Notes: generated by a model from the sequence alone, not told the origin. DNA of 64,000 nt from Ananas comosus (GCF_001540865.1 NC_033635.1:2318916-2382915), one strand, 5' to 3'; shown: positions 50,446 through 64,000, counted from the first letter of the stretch. Translations and numbers: made by a program.

Positions 50446-50678
50446 AACTAATGAACAAGAAGCAAAATAAAGTTGTAACACTAATAATATATAATATTTT
50501 ATCAAAGTTGGTTGGAGAAAAAGTACAGAAACAAATCCAACTGATCAAGTGAAGTTGCAGCCGGCTCCATCATCGCCAGTTTGGAGAACCAGACAGGCCA
50601 CCACTAAATAGAACCTTCTTTCCGGTCTGGTGCTGACGTGGCACAATAAAGACACACCCATCCAGAGTGTGAAATTAG

Positions 50679-50861
50679 AGGAATTTTACATTGTTGCACC
50701 ACGTCATCAATAACAAGTCAATCATATTTCTTCTTTTCAAATAAAAATATAATAAAAATATTTTTTTATAATCATGATGGGATATATACTCTTAAAAAGA
50801 GACATTTGATTGGTTTGTTACGCCACGTCACCAATATACCCGTTATATTTTAGAATTTTTC
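50679..50861. mobile_element. Short MITE with 9-10-bp target duplication, copy 2
   Basis: Flanks GTGAAATTA and GTGAAATTG agree at 8 of 9 bases. It starts AGGAATTTTACATTGTTGC, ends TTTTAGAATTTTTC, and reads through the same CCACGTCATCAATAACAA and CACGTCACCAATATACC blocks as the copy at 33553. Confidence 0.8.
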
Positions 50862-51390
50862 GTGAAATTGAGGGAGGGGAAATTGGACACCTCACCACTT
50901 TCTTTTCCTAATATACAAAAATATGGGGATTAGGTGCTCCAAATTAAGGAAAGGAAACCTTGACATATTATTTGGCCCAATGGTGTGTTTTAGCCCCTAA
51001 TGTCTATGGTCTCTCATGAATTCTTTGAGTTTTTTTCTCATCCTTTTTTTTTTTTTAATAGTTGCTTGAGGTGTTTGGACAAAAATAAAAAATTGGGGCT
51101 TCTAGAACTTGTCCTTGTGCTCGTGCTCGTAAAATACATTATTTATGATTGCAAAAGAGGGAGCATATATTGTTTCCGAGAAACTTCATAAAACTTTCTT
51201 AAAATATAGTGTATTTGTAGTTTATTATCCTATAGTTTGAATTATAGTAATTTGTCTTATATGTGTTTCATAATAGATTTTCCTAAAAAAGGATGCACAT
51301 GCAATATTGTACCGTATTTTGAAATTATATGATGATAAAGTGTAAGAAATATTTTGTTATATTTCTTGATGTATATTGATTTGTTTAGTA

Positions 51391-51645
51391 CAGTTACTAT
51401 ATTTTTATAAGTATAATTTTTTTTATGGTCATAAATTTTCGACCGTTAAATGTATCTCTTTGATTATTTCTACATGTTAGATCATACTATTCAACCAACC
51501 ATCTACTTAACTTCAGGGGATTACTATCATTCTAATCATGGACCATTATCATCCTAACCGCACATCCTTTAATTCAATAGCCGAAAACTTATAAATATAA
51601 AAGAGTGTACATATGCTCATAAGAATATAGTATCCCTAGTCTTGA
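51391..51645. mobile_element. TA-anchored MITE M5
   Basis: It starts AGTTACTATATTTTTATAAG and ends CTCATAAGAATATAGTATC. The middle (GACCGTTAAATGTATCTC, TTCAACCAACCATCTAC, CATCCTAACCGCACATCC) matches the left part of M3. Confidence 0.6.
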
Positions 51646-52210
51646 ATTTTTATATAAAATCAAAATAAGAACTATCGAAGAGACAAAGTGCTACACTTTG
51701 AACTACAAAATTGCAAAGTACAAATAACCAATACTTAAACAAAAGAGATCTTGACTTTATGTTTTATACTTTACGACACTTTTAAGGAGGATTCTCTTTT
51801 ATAATTTTTTTCCTCCATTCTTCTATCTTAAAACAAGGATGGGTTCATGAAAGGGAAGTTAAATTTGATTCCATATGGTTTGTCTCTCTCTCTCTCTATA
51901 TATATAAATATTATATTATTTTACATATTCTTTTGTATTTTTGGTGGTCCACATGTGTCAATGGACTCTTCTTTTGTACTCTTCTTCCTCTTTATGAGCT
52001 TTTCTTCATTTGTGAGATTTTTTTTTTTTTATGACAAGTCAAGGTAGTTGCCTTCTTTCTGAAATGAATGCATGCACTATCTTATAAAAAATAATTTAAA
52101 AAAAGATTGGATTTTTTTTATTTAATTAGTTTTTTTTAAGTCGTCAACTTATGTATGGGTGGGAAGAGGAAGAATTCCCACTACTTTTTTTTGGGGATGG
52201 AATTTTTGTA

Positions 52211-52903
52211 GAACTTTTTTACAAAATAATCATCTAAAATTTTATAATTTGTGAAATAACCTTATTAAATTTGTATTTAGCAAATTAACTTTCGAAACGC
52301 GGTGAATCATTCATCGCATTCTGAAAGTCTTTTTTAAAGTCGGTGAAACATTCACTGTCTTCTTCATAATTTTTTGGGAAAGAGAAAAAGATGAGGTTGT
52401 TAAAATTGTACGTAGATTATATGGGGAATAAAAAAAGTGAGGTTGTTAAGATTGTGTGTGAAATATTAGAATTTTTGTTTGATTGTTAGAATTATATGGA
52501 TAGATTATTAAAATTTTTTTGATTGTTAGGATTATATGGATATATTATTAGGATTTTCAATTTGTTAAGATTATATGTGATATTTGATTATTACGATTGT
52601 ATGGATAGATTATTAGGATCTTTTTTGATTGTTAGGATTGTATGGATAGATTATTAGAATTTTCAGGTTATTAAGATTATATATAATTTGTTAAAATATT
52701 TATGTGGTTGTTAAGGTTATAAAAAAATAATAATAAACAAGTGAAAGGCGGTAAATGATTCACCGCTTTTCTAAGAAATTAAGAAACCGGTGAAGGCGGT
52801 GAACCATTCACCGTTTTTAAAAGATTAGTTTTTTAAATATAATTTTGGCAAAATTATTTCACAAATAATAAAATTTTAAAAGGTTATTTTATAAAAAAAG
52901 TCC
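52211..52903. mobile_element. Mutator-like foldback MITE with GGCGGTGAA palindromes, copy 3
   Basis: Flanks ATTTTTGTA (52202-52210) and TTTTTTGTA (52904-52912) agree at 8 of 9 bases. Inverted ends are GAACTTTTTTACAAAATAA on the left and GGACTTTTTTTATAAAATAA on the right (reverse complement), pairing on through AAAATTTTATAATTTGTGAAATAA (with mismatches). Inside lie CGGTGAATCATTCATCG and GGCGGTGAACCATTCACCG palindromes like those in the copies at 15009 and 24439. The centre holds a repeated TTGTTAGGATTATATGGAT unit (about 52470-52690). Confidence 0.8.
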
Positions 52904-52912
52904 TTTTTTGTA

Positions 52913-55900
52913 CCATACTTTATCTTGCCCAACTCATAATATGATTATATATATATATTTGTGTGTAATTCCATTTTTTATTTTAAGTTTGTGCCTACTA
53001 AACAATATATCTGTTTTGCCTGCGATTTTTTTTTTTTTCCTACTATTGAAGTAGCAGTAAGATCATTGCTAATTAGCAAAGAGAGAGAGAGTGAGAGATT
53101 TTTTCTGTAGAAAAAGCAATAATACTACAAAATTTGGCCTAATTTTTGCATTTTTATTATAAGTTTATCCATATATCTTTGAGCAGTTCTGTGTGAACAA
53201 CACTTCCATTTTGCAAAAGATCTATTCCATCACAATTAAGACTCTTAAAATAGTCTTAAAATACAATTACTCAATTCATTTGGATCAAAGTGGGAAATAA
53301 ACTTAGGCTCAAACTATTCTAATTTAAGATTTCTGGGTGATCAGCTGGTCAATTTGACTTAATTTGGTGGCGTCTAAACTGGAATCAAACTTTGGTAGCA
53401 AACTCGTGAACTAAAGCAGAGTAATAATTAACCTTACATGGGGTTTGACCTAATAATAAGATTATATTAGGTGAGGAAATAATCATTAAAGTTCTCCAAA
53501 TGGATTAACTTTGGATTAATTTGTCGAGCAACACCCAGTTGTACCAGCTATCATACTTTTGCTCAAATCAAATCTACGTTTCTTAGAACAAGAGTTTGGC
53601 TCAGATAAAAGATGCGCTAATAAAACTTACCGTAAATATTTCATCCGAAACATACATCTCACTTTAATTACCACTTATAATTAACAGTGTTGTAAATTTG
53701 GTTGGTAAGTGAGTTATCTTGATTATTTTCTTTGATTTTGTAAGTAAAAAGAACTAGGTTTTGGTGTGGTTCGTATATATGGAACTTGAAATGGGATGGT
53801 GGGGAACAAGTATATACGGGCGGTTCACTGATGATGTGGTGGTCCAGGCTCATGCAATAACTGAACCAGGGCCAAGGAAGAGTGGTGGGTGCCAACATCT
53901 TTTTATTTTAAATTTAAGATCAAAAGGCAGTTGCGACCAACCCAATTAAACAGTTGCACAAAATCACAACTGTTTAAATTTCATTAAAGCATTTGAGCAT
54001 CATTTAGATGGGAACTCTAGATCATAACAATATAATGACATGCATGATGTATAAACATCACCTATCATCAATAACCACTTCATTGTTTAAGCCACTAAGT
54101 TATAGGATATGTTGAAAGTGCCCTAGGATTCCAAGAGAACATAAGACACTCTACCTCTTTGTATATTTGGAACTTAAAAAAAAAAAAGGGATTAATGCAA
54201 ATAGGCCCCATAATCAAACCCACCCCTAAACAACCTAGCTACTACTAGAAGCCGGAAAGGCCCTATCAAACTCCGTAACTATGCACATGTAAAGGTTCGA
54301 TCCTTTGCCTTTGAGATACTCCCAAAGTAATAAGAATTACTGGACTAAGCTACGGCTCTTTTTGGATTGTATTTATTACTTTGAAAAGCAAGTGCAATAT
54401 CAGGTACCTTCAAAAATGATTGATGCATGTGCTAGTAATCACGAGCATATATGTAACACGCATTGGTTAGTTTAAATGTGTGTCTTAATCAATATCAGTA
54501 CATCAGCGACACTTTAAATCTATATTTATAAGAACTATGTAGATTTTATTCTTCAAAAAAATACTTGTAGTCAAAATATTGGTTAGCAGGGTACTGGTTT
54601 TCAAAACTTGTTGGCCTGCCATATCTTTCCAAAGCCAAAAATATATTATTTTGATACCAACTTTAATATTTATGTGTATGTTTTTCCTTCTGGTTGTGTT
54701 AAACCTTGCTTAATTACCAGGTTTGACTCATCATACCCTCTTCTACTTATTTATAATTAAAAAAAAAACCCTGCATTAAGTGAAACATGCAGTGTAAAGT
54801 AGAAGTGTTTCTACATATATAAACAATATATATTTTATGAGATCATATTTTAGCTGTTATTTCAAACTTGCATGCATGACTCTAAATTAGTTATCTTTTA
54901 TGTTGATAATATTTTGTTACAAAGGCATTGCCTGATAAAAATGGTTCAAAATGTTCTCAAGGTATATATGAAAGTAAATATGAGCTCCTAATTAGTTAAG
55001 GACTTTAATTATGATATTTTACAAATTTGCATTAGATGTTTCTTATCGCAAAAACTTTTTTTAAAGTCCTATATCTAGAATAATTTGTAAATTGTGCTAA
55101 TTAAACACTTAACATGGAAATCTAATTTCATTAAATATTTAATTTTGGTTGATTTTTCTTAACTTTCTCATTTCATGAGTTCTTAGAGGCTAGCCTATGA
55201 TCATACCCCTATTTAAACTAGTTATGTGCATTTTTACAAGAGCATATAAAGTTGCGTAGAGCTACTTGAAGAAGTGCTTCTCGTTTTTCATAATGGAATT
55301 TTTTTTTCAATAAAAAATATAGAAATAATGCTTTACACATCCAACAACATATATGTATTCTACGAACGAATCAAAAAGCAACATATATGTATATTATTTT
55401 TTAAAAGCTGGAAAGCTTTACCCATAAGTAAAGAAACTGCTTTAAAGTCAACTCAGGAAGGAATAAACGAAGCAACCTGCTGGAGATTCTCGAAAAGTTG
55501 GGAGAAAACAAGGCCATAAAATTTTCGTCAAAAATAATAATGATAATTCTCACGTACTAAAGTAAAGGCAAGAGAAACAGAAGAAAATCACAACTGTTGG
55601 ATTATTGAAGCTTATTATAAATTTAGAAACTCCAATTGTTAAAAATATATAATTAATTTATTTAAAGCGTACAAATACACACCATCCACGAATTTTAATT
55701 GTTACTCAGCTTAGGCCTCCGATCATATATAGGGCAGAATACTTGTCCTTTTAAGCCAACAACCCCTCCAGTATGAAAAAATCGAATTCATGACTTCTGG
55801 CTCTAATACTAATTGTCAGATTGTTGATGCTAACCATTAATCCCAAAAATTCAAGCTGTTAGAAATATACAATTAATTCACGTAAATCGTACCGATACAA

Positions 55901-57055
55901 CGTCCACAGATTACGATTATGACTCATATTAACTAGTCTCAAGCCATTTCGAATATGATTTGGTCCAATCTAGCCTCACACCATTTCAAACGTAACTCGG
56001 TCCAATCCGATCTTCCGTCGTAGGATATGATACTAACCTCTTTAAATCAATAACAATAAAATATAATTTAATTTTAAATATTTTTTTAATTATGAAATTT
56101 ATTTTACGAATATAATAACCATGCAATGGAGTCAAGATCGACGTTAGCAAGGGAGTGGTTTTCAACAGCTGCAGTTGGCCTGCCGTAACCTTCTACGAAG
56201 GCTACTCATTTCGCAGTTCATACCAACTTCCATATTTGCATGAATCCTTTTTTGGATGATTTTTTTTTTAAAAAAAAAAAAAACTCCACATTCAACATTC
56301 CAAATTTTTTAAAACGCTTGAATTTAAGCTTCTTATTTACCGCGATGTGTGCGCACAACATATATGCGCAATGCTCATGCACGGTGCATCTATTGACCCT
56401 AAACCCTATCGCACATTTTAATCATACCACCTATTGGTAATTAGCTGCAGTCTTTTTTTCTGTTTAGCGAGGCGCGATCAATAGAATTTTCTTCTAAAAT
56501 GAGGAGCTATGTGATGTCTCGAATGACGCACGAAAAAGTTTGAGGACCAACTTGAAATTATTATGCAGCAATAAATATTTGCTGGAAAAAATAACAGGGT
56601 TAATTAGATATATAACATGTTTGGGTTCGTAACTCCCTAGCCTTCCCTATTTCATTACTCCCCTAGCTAGATTGGAATTTACTTTGCTTTAATGAAATAA
56701 GCTAGTATGAATTAATTGAAGAGTCACTTTCAAGTAGAGGAGACTATATATATAAATTCTTATAGGTGTGAAATATGACTAATTCAGATTCTTATGATTC
56801 CATGTGTTTTGAATTTCAGTTTCTTTGCATTAAAAGCTTAGCTTAAACTATATGCCTTGTTCATGGAATATGATCTTGGTCATAGTTGTTGTAGAGGTGT
56901 TATAGCATTATTAACCTGCCCACTATATATATATATTCTCCTATATCCTAGAAGTAATTAATAAAGAAGATGATATATAATTGGAGTTCTTTGTATTAAT
57001 TCTGATTTTTAATCACTTATTCCAATCTACTGAACTTGTTCTTGATTGGTCGAGA

Positions 57056-57098
<43 letters not shown>

Positions 57099-60000
57099 TT
57101 ATTTCTAGTTCTCCTAGATCCTACTAGAAGGTGGATGTAACCTATAACTACTAAAGAAGATGATAATTGAAGCTCTTCGTTTTAATTTCTAATTTTTTTT
57201 ATCACTTTTTCGATCTATTGAACTTGTTCTTGATTGGCCTAGCTTTTGCTTCATCTATCAATTACAATAAAGTATTTACAAAACGCAAAAAATCCATAAC
57301 TTCTCAAATAAAATTTCAAGTTTTAAAAGTAAAATTTTTTATTTAGAATTTTTTTTTTTCATCCGCTTCAAATTAAGGAGAATCTCGTCTTGCGGTCTAA
57401 GAGCACTATAAAAAGTCAATTTATCAAATAATGTTAAACTCTAAACCCAAAAATCCGATCCTAAATGTTGTATTATAAGTCATCGGTACATGTTTGACGC
57501 ACCCAATGGAATAGCTTCTTCACTCGAGAGGACTAGATAAGGTAGAGAGCCTACATGGGAATTTTTGGCTTCACCAAAAATGTAGAACAAGATTTTGGGT
57601 AGGAGAAGCTGAAGCTCCAGCAATGAGCTTTTTTTTTTTTTTTTTTACTTGAAAAAGCTAAATAAATATGCATGTCTATCGTGCCGTACCGTATTGACAA
57701 GACATCAGCATAATAAAATTTCTATGCTGACGAGACGACTCTACGTCCTCTTAACTAGCAAGTAATTATTTTAATAAAATGTAAAAAAATTAGTAAATAT
57801 ACATAATAAGTAATTAAAATATATTAATCCTTAATAAATAAAAATTTTACATCATAGTATGCATCTACATAAGTATTTTGGTGATCAGCACATAATAGCA
57901 CGACGCAATACGGCATGTAAAGTGCCGTCCCCTGCCACCAAATTCTCAACACGATCTCATGTCACGGTATTTAAATTCTGAAGCATCTCATCTCCATAGA
58001 AGCTTGGGCCAAGTCAAGCAAGCACTCCCTCCTTTTGCACTTTTACTACTATAATCATAAATTTTTCTCAAAAAAAAAAAACTATTATAATCATAAAAAT
58101 TAGTGCACTAATATAAACCCCCACAAATTTTCTTTCTAATACCAGAATTAATTCAACAAATAAGATCCACTGAACAATATTTCAATGAATAAGATTCACT
58201 TAAAAATTGGTCTCCTTAGAACTCTTTCAATTGTTTTGATCTCAGTGGATGATTAAAGTGTCCTTAGCATGCTTTCCATTTCAAGAATGAGATCTAGTAA
58301 ACAATTCAGAAACTTTTTTCAACATGTACTTGGAATAAAAGTTTTATGTAGCTTTTCAAAATATGGTTTAATTATTCTATTAACCAGATGTTAAATTCGT
58401 GTCGAATTTCCTCGAGACCTCTCTTTGTCACCATCTAAAATTTCTTCAACAAGCCTTTTCATGTCGAATTTCCTACACACCTTTCTTGTTGTCTCCATCC
58501 AAAATTTAGGTAAAAATGTATGTAGACACCTTAAAATTGAATCATTTTAATTAATTCACAGTAAATAAAAACTTGCATAAAAAATGACGACCTAGAATAA
58601 CTCAAATAAATGAAAATATAAAAGCTATAGCTAAGGGTGAAAACAGTCGAATATGGTTGGATTTTTGATAAAACCAAATCCGCATCTATATTTTTCTTTG
58701 GATGCGAATTTGAATGCGGATATATATCGAATGCTAAATTTTTTGTTACCATATCCGCTTAAAATGGATTCAGATTAAGATATAAGTTAAATTTGTATTT
58801 AGATATTATTCTGATAGTAATATATTCTAGTATGCAAATATAAATATAAACTAAAATTAGCACCAATGCAATTAAAAGTTCACATTCATGTTCAAACTTT
58901 CTATACCTATATTTTATTTAATAAAATTTAATATTTTTACAAATATAAATGCAATTTTAACATTAAATTTATAGTAAAATAAACGTAAAACACAATAGAA
59001 ACCCCTTATCTCCTATAATACATATTTATCTCCTTCTTATCTCTTACGGGTAAAAACTATCGAATACAGTCATATTTTTTTAAAAAAAAACACATTCACA
59101 TCCATTTTTTTTTTCAAATGTGTATTCGCATATAAATATGTGTCAGATGCTAAATTTTGATGCTCAGATTTGCATCCTATCAAATCTGATATCAGATTCG
59201 ATCAGAGTTTATCCTAACCACTTTTAAAAAGTGTTAATGAAAGACAAAATGAAAGTTGAGGGACCTTCTTTAAATTGGCTGATTGATTTTTACTTAAAAA
59301 TTTATTAAACCAAAAAAAAAACAAAAAGAAACATTTTTTATGTACTCTCCACAACCTACAAATCAAAATCAGTGTCTTATTGAGGGACCGAGTCTACATC
59401 AATGGGTAGGTTAAGAATTGATCCCTTCTGATGGAACGACTCCATTATCTACACGGTATTTTCCGGTCACCTTTCAAAGCCTACTATCTTTAGATTTTAC
59501 AATTCTAAGGCCCCTAAAATACGAGTCTTAATCAGGTCACTAAATAGAGAGGAGTTTGGTCCCCCAACAAGCAATGCGTGACAATGTAGTCCTGTTTGAG
59601 TAATAATTTAAAACAATCAAGACCACAAAAGCCTAAAAAAGAGACCTTTCTTTAAACTTCAAATGGTATACAATTCATGCTAAGTTTTTCCTCGAAATTT
59701 TTTCGCACTTATGGCGTCGTGCTGCTGTCGAATCTTTATCAATCGTTGGATTTGTTTGGAACATACTGCTTTCCTATGACAAGCTTCAAAATGGGGTATT
59801 AATCACAACCAATCAATCCTAAAGCATCTTGGACTTTGTATATGAACAATAAAGCCAAGTTGCATTAGTGCTTTGTATGTGTCAAAAGGGAGACAAGACC
59901 GAATTCGTCCTTGTTTTTACACGTAAATGTTGATAATGTTAGACTAAGCTGCTCCAAAGTCCTCTACTCATAACATTTAACCCATTACATTGTTTTGCAT

Positions 60001-61000
60001 CATACCATTCGAGAAATGTTCACGTGAAGATATAAGCCCATAATCTTGTTGCGTAACCAAGTTATATCTGATTATCTGAATGGCCCCTTTTCAATCTTTG
60101 ATTCGAAATCGAACTCGAGTTAAAGGTCCAGAATTTAGTTGTTTAATCATCAAAAGTAGTTCCCAAAAGGATCACGCTGCGGGGCCTACGCACTTTATGT
60201 TGCACAAAAGCAGGACTGAAACTAAGTCTCCTGGGCTTTTCGTTCACACACTTTTCTTAAAAACAAGGTTGTACATTTCAATGCATCCTCTGCTATTTCA
60301 AATTTAGGTAGAACCCACAGATGCAAGGCACCCAGATGAAGAACTCCTATGTCAATGATCACAAACCATTATCTATTGAAGGCAAATAGAGAAATGCGTT
60401 GATCCTACAGGAAACAAATTGGTTCACGAAAAGGCTCAAAAGGACTCAAAGAGGAGAAAACTTCCAAAAAAAACCGATTTCCCACCTGGAGATTGATCCT
60501 TCGGGGTTCCGGCCGCATGACTTTGAATTTGTACTTAACCAGGAAGAAATTCTTCGAGGACACCAATCAAACACAAAAATGAAATGGTAAGGCCATTTTG
60601 CGTACACAAATAGGTTTGCAGCAGTCCACACGTGAAACGAGAGTTCGTTAGGCAACAGATCTCTCCGAATCTTACCTTTTCCGAGTGTCTCCCAAAAGAA
60701 AGAGAAAATAAGAGCCCGGAGATCTCTTTCTTAGCAAAACCAAACACATCGGTCGAACGTAGGATGTCTTAGTCCTCTTACATCATCCATCCATCACAGT
60801 ACACAACGACCGGAAGCAGAGATAACATACATAAAATACATACATGCATACATACACAAACACATCCAAACATGTACATATTTTCGTGCCATACGTAGGC
60901 ATGACACAATTATTTACATCACTTAAGAGCGTCAAAAGCCTCGTCAGGATGGAAAAATGTCGTAATCTGTGGATGCAATCATCAGAAGACTATTTAACTG
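52913..61000. other. Long intergenic region, no gene recognised
   Basis: AT-rich DNA without a supported coding region. It holds a (GT)n tract (57058-57094) and, at about 58630-59220, inverted blocks of the GATTTGGATGCGGATAT type that look like worn repeat DNA. The open frames are short, lack recognisable motifs, and are not conserved-looking. Confidence 0.5.
57058..57094. repeat. (GT)n microsatellite
   Basis: About 18 GT units in intergenic DNA. Confidence 0.95.
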
Positions 61001-62021
61001 ACTGCAAGGAAATTCCATGGTTACTTCAGGAAGTCCCATTCAGAAAATGGGACAAGGATATCTCCAGTAAACATTTGAGTATTTGACGACAAAAATAAAG
61101 CACTTGCATTAACTTATGAAAATAAAGCAGTTAAAAAATTATTTTGAAGAACCATATGAAAGCCTCTTTCTTCTAAGACGTCCCTGTAGACATCCAATTT
61201 CACAAAAAACTGTTATGGACATTTAAGACTTAATAAGTTAACCAAAATTGAGACAAAAATACAAAACGGAAAGGTATAAGAATGACAAAATTCATTCATC
61301 TCACCGGGATGGACAAAAAATTATGGAAAACAAACAGCACTGCTTATTGCATCACAAATCCATACTCAAAAGGCACCCACTCCATAGATAGCAGCTCAGT
61401 TGCCCGTCTAAAAAGCATTCCCGCAATATACATCTGCATTAAGGTAAAAATTAAGAGTCATAAACTTACCGTAACACATTAGCAATCAAGAAAGTTGTTG
61501 CTAAAAAAATGGAATCAAACATAAAGGAAGAGAGAGAAAAAAAATACAAGACAAATGACTGTTCTACAGTAATGAAAAGGTAAATCCTATCTCCATTAAC
61601 ATATATCCTCAGAAGATCTTTAAATAATATGAAAATTGAGAAAAGATTACATCTAATTAGAAATAGAAGCCCCTCTTTGCCGGCCTTTAAATACAGCCAT
61701 TATCAAGTGGATCAGGTATCTGTAAGCCCAAAAATTTTGAATCTTACAGACATTGAGTGTTTTACTACAGATCATTTATTTAATACACTATATCTCAACT
61801 TGCACTCTTATCAAATTAAGTTGCAACATCAACATGAGTTCCAAGCATCAGGTATCAAAATATGAACCATCAAAATTTGGCAATTCTATATTCCAATTTT
61901 TAACCTTCAGAGCAACTGTTATATGCAATAGGGCATTGAATCATCATCCCAAGAAATTCCGTGAAACAGAGCTACCCTGCTGTGAGATCTAACAAGTCAT
62001 TTGCAGCGAACAAAGACCCAC

Positions 62022-63477
62022 CTTATTGCTCCTTCAGGAAATGCTAATGCCATTGCACTTGGGAAATAGTAATAATAAGCCTGACATGTTAATGCGGTTC
62101 TTGTGTGAAGTTCTACATTTCCTCGTTCATCAGATATGAAATAGATCGAGAGCTTAAGAATTCCTGACTCAAAAATTCGCCATGAGATACTTGGTGGTTT
62201 TGATATTTCATGAAAATGAACATTTTGGACTGTACTCAACATTGTAATAAGAACCAACCGTTAATCTTTAATCAATAACTTACCTTCTTACACAAAACAA
62301 ATCTCAAGTAGAAAATAGCTAACTGAGATACACCCATACACTAGAACAAGATATTTGAACAGGAAAAGTAACAATTAAAGAAGAATGGAATCGCAATAGA
62401 TTTCAAAAATATAAAGAAACCAAACATGGACAAGTGAAAAGAAGTAAACTCTTCATATGTATATGTATCTATGAGCAACACTAGGTTTACAACCCAAAAA
62501 ATGGGTGTAATCCTACAACTAGGCCATCTAAAGGCTAAATTTCATACACTAGTCTTATCAACCTTTTTTAAAATTTTTTATACTAGAACACAAAAAGGAC
62601 TAGCTCAACCCTAGGATGGAGGATTGTAGGATTCCAACCCCTCTTGTGTTGTAGACTTAGCATTTCTCATGCATCTATACATAAAGCACATGTATATAGG
62701 AAGTTTCAAGAGGACGTGAATAGCAGAATGTACCTTGTCATCTCAATGAATACCGTAATCTTTATATACAAAGGAGAACTGCCCTGCAGGAATTGATAAA
62801 TTAAGAAAACAAAAGCTTATAAAATGATATGGTATGAAAGAATGAAAAATTACCTGCATGGAACCACCTTGGTGATCAGCATGGTAAATGGGAACAAATT
62901 AAAAAATTAACTCCATTTAGTAACACCAAGACTGAAAAGAGATGTCGTGATGTTATCTGAAAACTACGCTTCCATTCTGCTGTTGCCGTAAGTCCTCAAT
63001 TAGAGATTGGTAAAATGATCTCAAAGCTTTAATATCATTGCCCTGAAAGAAAAGAGGGTTAGTAATTTTAATGTAAAGTAATTTCAAGCAGAATAAGGAG
63101 AAAAGAACAAGACTAGCTTGTAAAGTAATTTTAATGTACTTAAGCTAAATTTCCTGTATTGTATTTGTTCATTGAGGACCAGTGTCAAAATTACTTCAGG
63201 ATTGAGTTCACTAATTCACTCGAATTACTCACAGCAACTTCCTGTTGCATAACCTATGCAAAGTGTATTTGGACATCAAACAGCTGAGACATTAATGCAG
63301 CCAGATGTAACACATCAGAGAGTGCTATACCTGTAACTTTTGATAGTATTGTTCTGCTAACTCTTGGGGGCAATGAGGTGCTGTGAGATATTTTGACACA
63401 AAATGAATGATGAAATAATCACCAAACTTCTCGTACATGACCTTTTGAGCCACTACAATTTCACCGAAGAGAAGAAG
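62022..63477 (-). CDS. Unrecognised gene, partial (3' exons)
   Basis: I do not recognise this protein. The best exon is 63477-63331 (49 codons, LLLFGEIVVAQKVMYEKFGD...LAEQYYQKLQ) with clean AG and GT borders. The next, from 63042, reads GNDIKALRSFYQSLIEDLRQ and either ends at a TAA (62955-62953) or splices at 62968. If it splices, 62783-62734 (SSPLYIKITVFIEM) and 62234-62022 (STVQNVHFHEISKPPSISW..., with a QAYYYYFPSA stretch) follow in consistent phase, and a last exon may begin near 61435. The 5' part lies beyond the right edge or in exons I cannot pick out up to 64000. The first two exons look helical and soluble. Confidence is moderate that a gene is here and low for the model beyond 62953. 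Confidence 0.45.
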
Positions 63478-64000
63478 CTATAAAAAAGGAACAGCGAATT
63501 AGTTAGACAACTAATTTATGTAATCAATCATGCAAAGGTCAGTACTATAGTACTAGTTGGATAGAGTCTAAATTTTCAAAATGCTATCAATCAAGGTACT
63601 TCTTACTTCGATGTATCAGAATTCAGCAATTTAGAGAAAGATCAGTATGGCTCTACAAAGTGCATATCCATTTTGAGAACCCTAAAACTAAATTACGTCT
63701 TCAGAAACATTCATTAAATATGTTGACTGTTGCTATCTCCACATATTAAGAGGATATTTTGAGTCGCATCAATTTGTCCACAGTGATCACTAATCAGCAT
63801 TGTGAATATTTGTACTCGTAACATTATCAGCATCATAAATGTTTCTTATTGGTAACATGGCATTGTCATGTTCCGATGATTTTCTGAGGATTTACATTAT
63901 GATGTTTCAAATTCATAAAATTAAGTAGAGTTATTTGTACAATCCTCTCTTTGATGGTCATGGAATGAATACTACTAGAAACTTGGTAGTTCATTAATGA

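Noticed and set aside
48340..51645. Clustered inverted repeats considered as a CRISPR-like or replication structure
   Set aside because: Plant nuclear context, long diverged units and TA-flanked ends identify MITEs; there is no regular short repeat and spacer pattern.

Overview
The window is nuclear DNA from a flowering plant: split genes with GT-AG introns, long AT-rich intergenic stretches and many small non-autonomous transposons. Very GC-rich 5' exons that give way to AT-richer 3' exons (clearest in the subtilase and G-gamma genes) and grass-like lipoxygenase and G-gamma proteins point to a commelinid monocot; pineapple is a possible source, but that is inference.

Genes, left to right: (1) a strictosidine-synthase-like gene, minus strand, three exons, its 3' part lying off the left edge; (2) a single-exon cation/calcium exchanger of the CCX type, plus strand (3301-5235); (3) a nine-exon chloroplast 13-lipoxygenase, minus strand (6511-12815), with one GC-AG intron; (4) a two-exon subtilase, plus strand (25468-28548); (5) a five-exon type-C G-protein gamma subunit resembling rice GS3/DEP1, minus strand (29404-32128); (6) a three-exon LURP-one-related protein, plus strand (37086-37918); (7) a five-exon RIPK-like receptor-like cytoplasmic kinase, minus strand (38786-44777); (8) part of an unrecognised gene, minus strand, near the right edge (about 62.0-63.5 kb). 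The exon models for genes 3 to 7 were built from splice sites read directly, and each sums to a multiple of three. Several are typical signalling or defence genes (lipoxygenase for jasmonate precursors, RLCK-VII kinase, LURP-one protein, subtilase), but nothing shows that they act together.

The rest is mostly small mobile elements. Several end in terminal inverted repeats with 9-bp (sometimes 10-bp) target duplications, the mark of Mutator-like elements. They include two Pack-MULE-like elements (15881-16491 and 19554-20226) that each carry a fragment of a very-long-chain 3-oxoacyl-CoA reductase (KCR) gene, and three foldback elements built on palindromes of the type CACGGTGAA...TTCACCGTG. A tRNA-derived SINE family has seven copies, all in the same orientation, one of them split by a Tourist-like MITE. 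A cluster of TA-anchored palindromic MITEs lies at 48.3-51.6 kb. An exact 534-bp duplication next to an N and a 448-base A run (16.57-18.14 kb) looks like an assembly artefact.

The stretches 20.2-24.4 kb, 32.5-37.0 kb and 53-61 kb hold no gene I can support.
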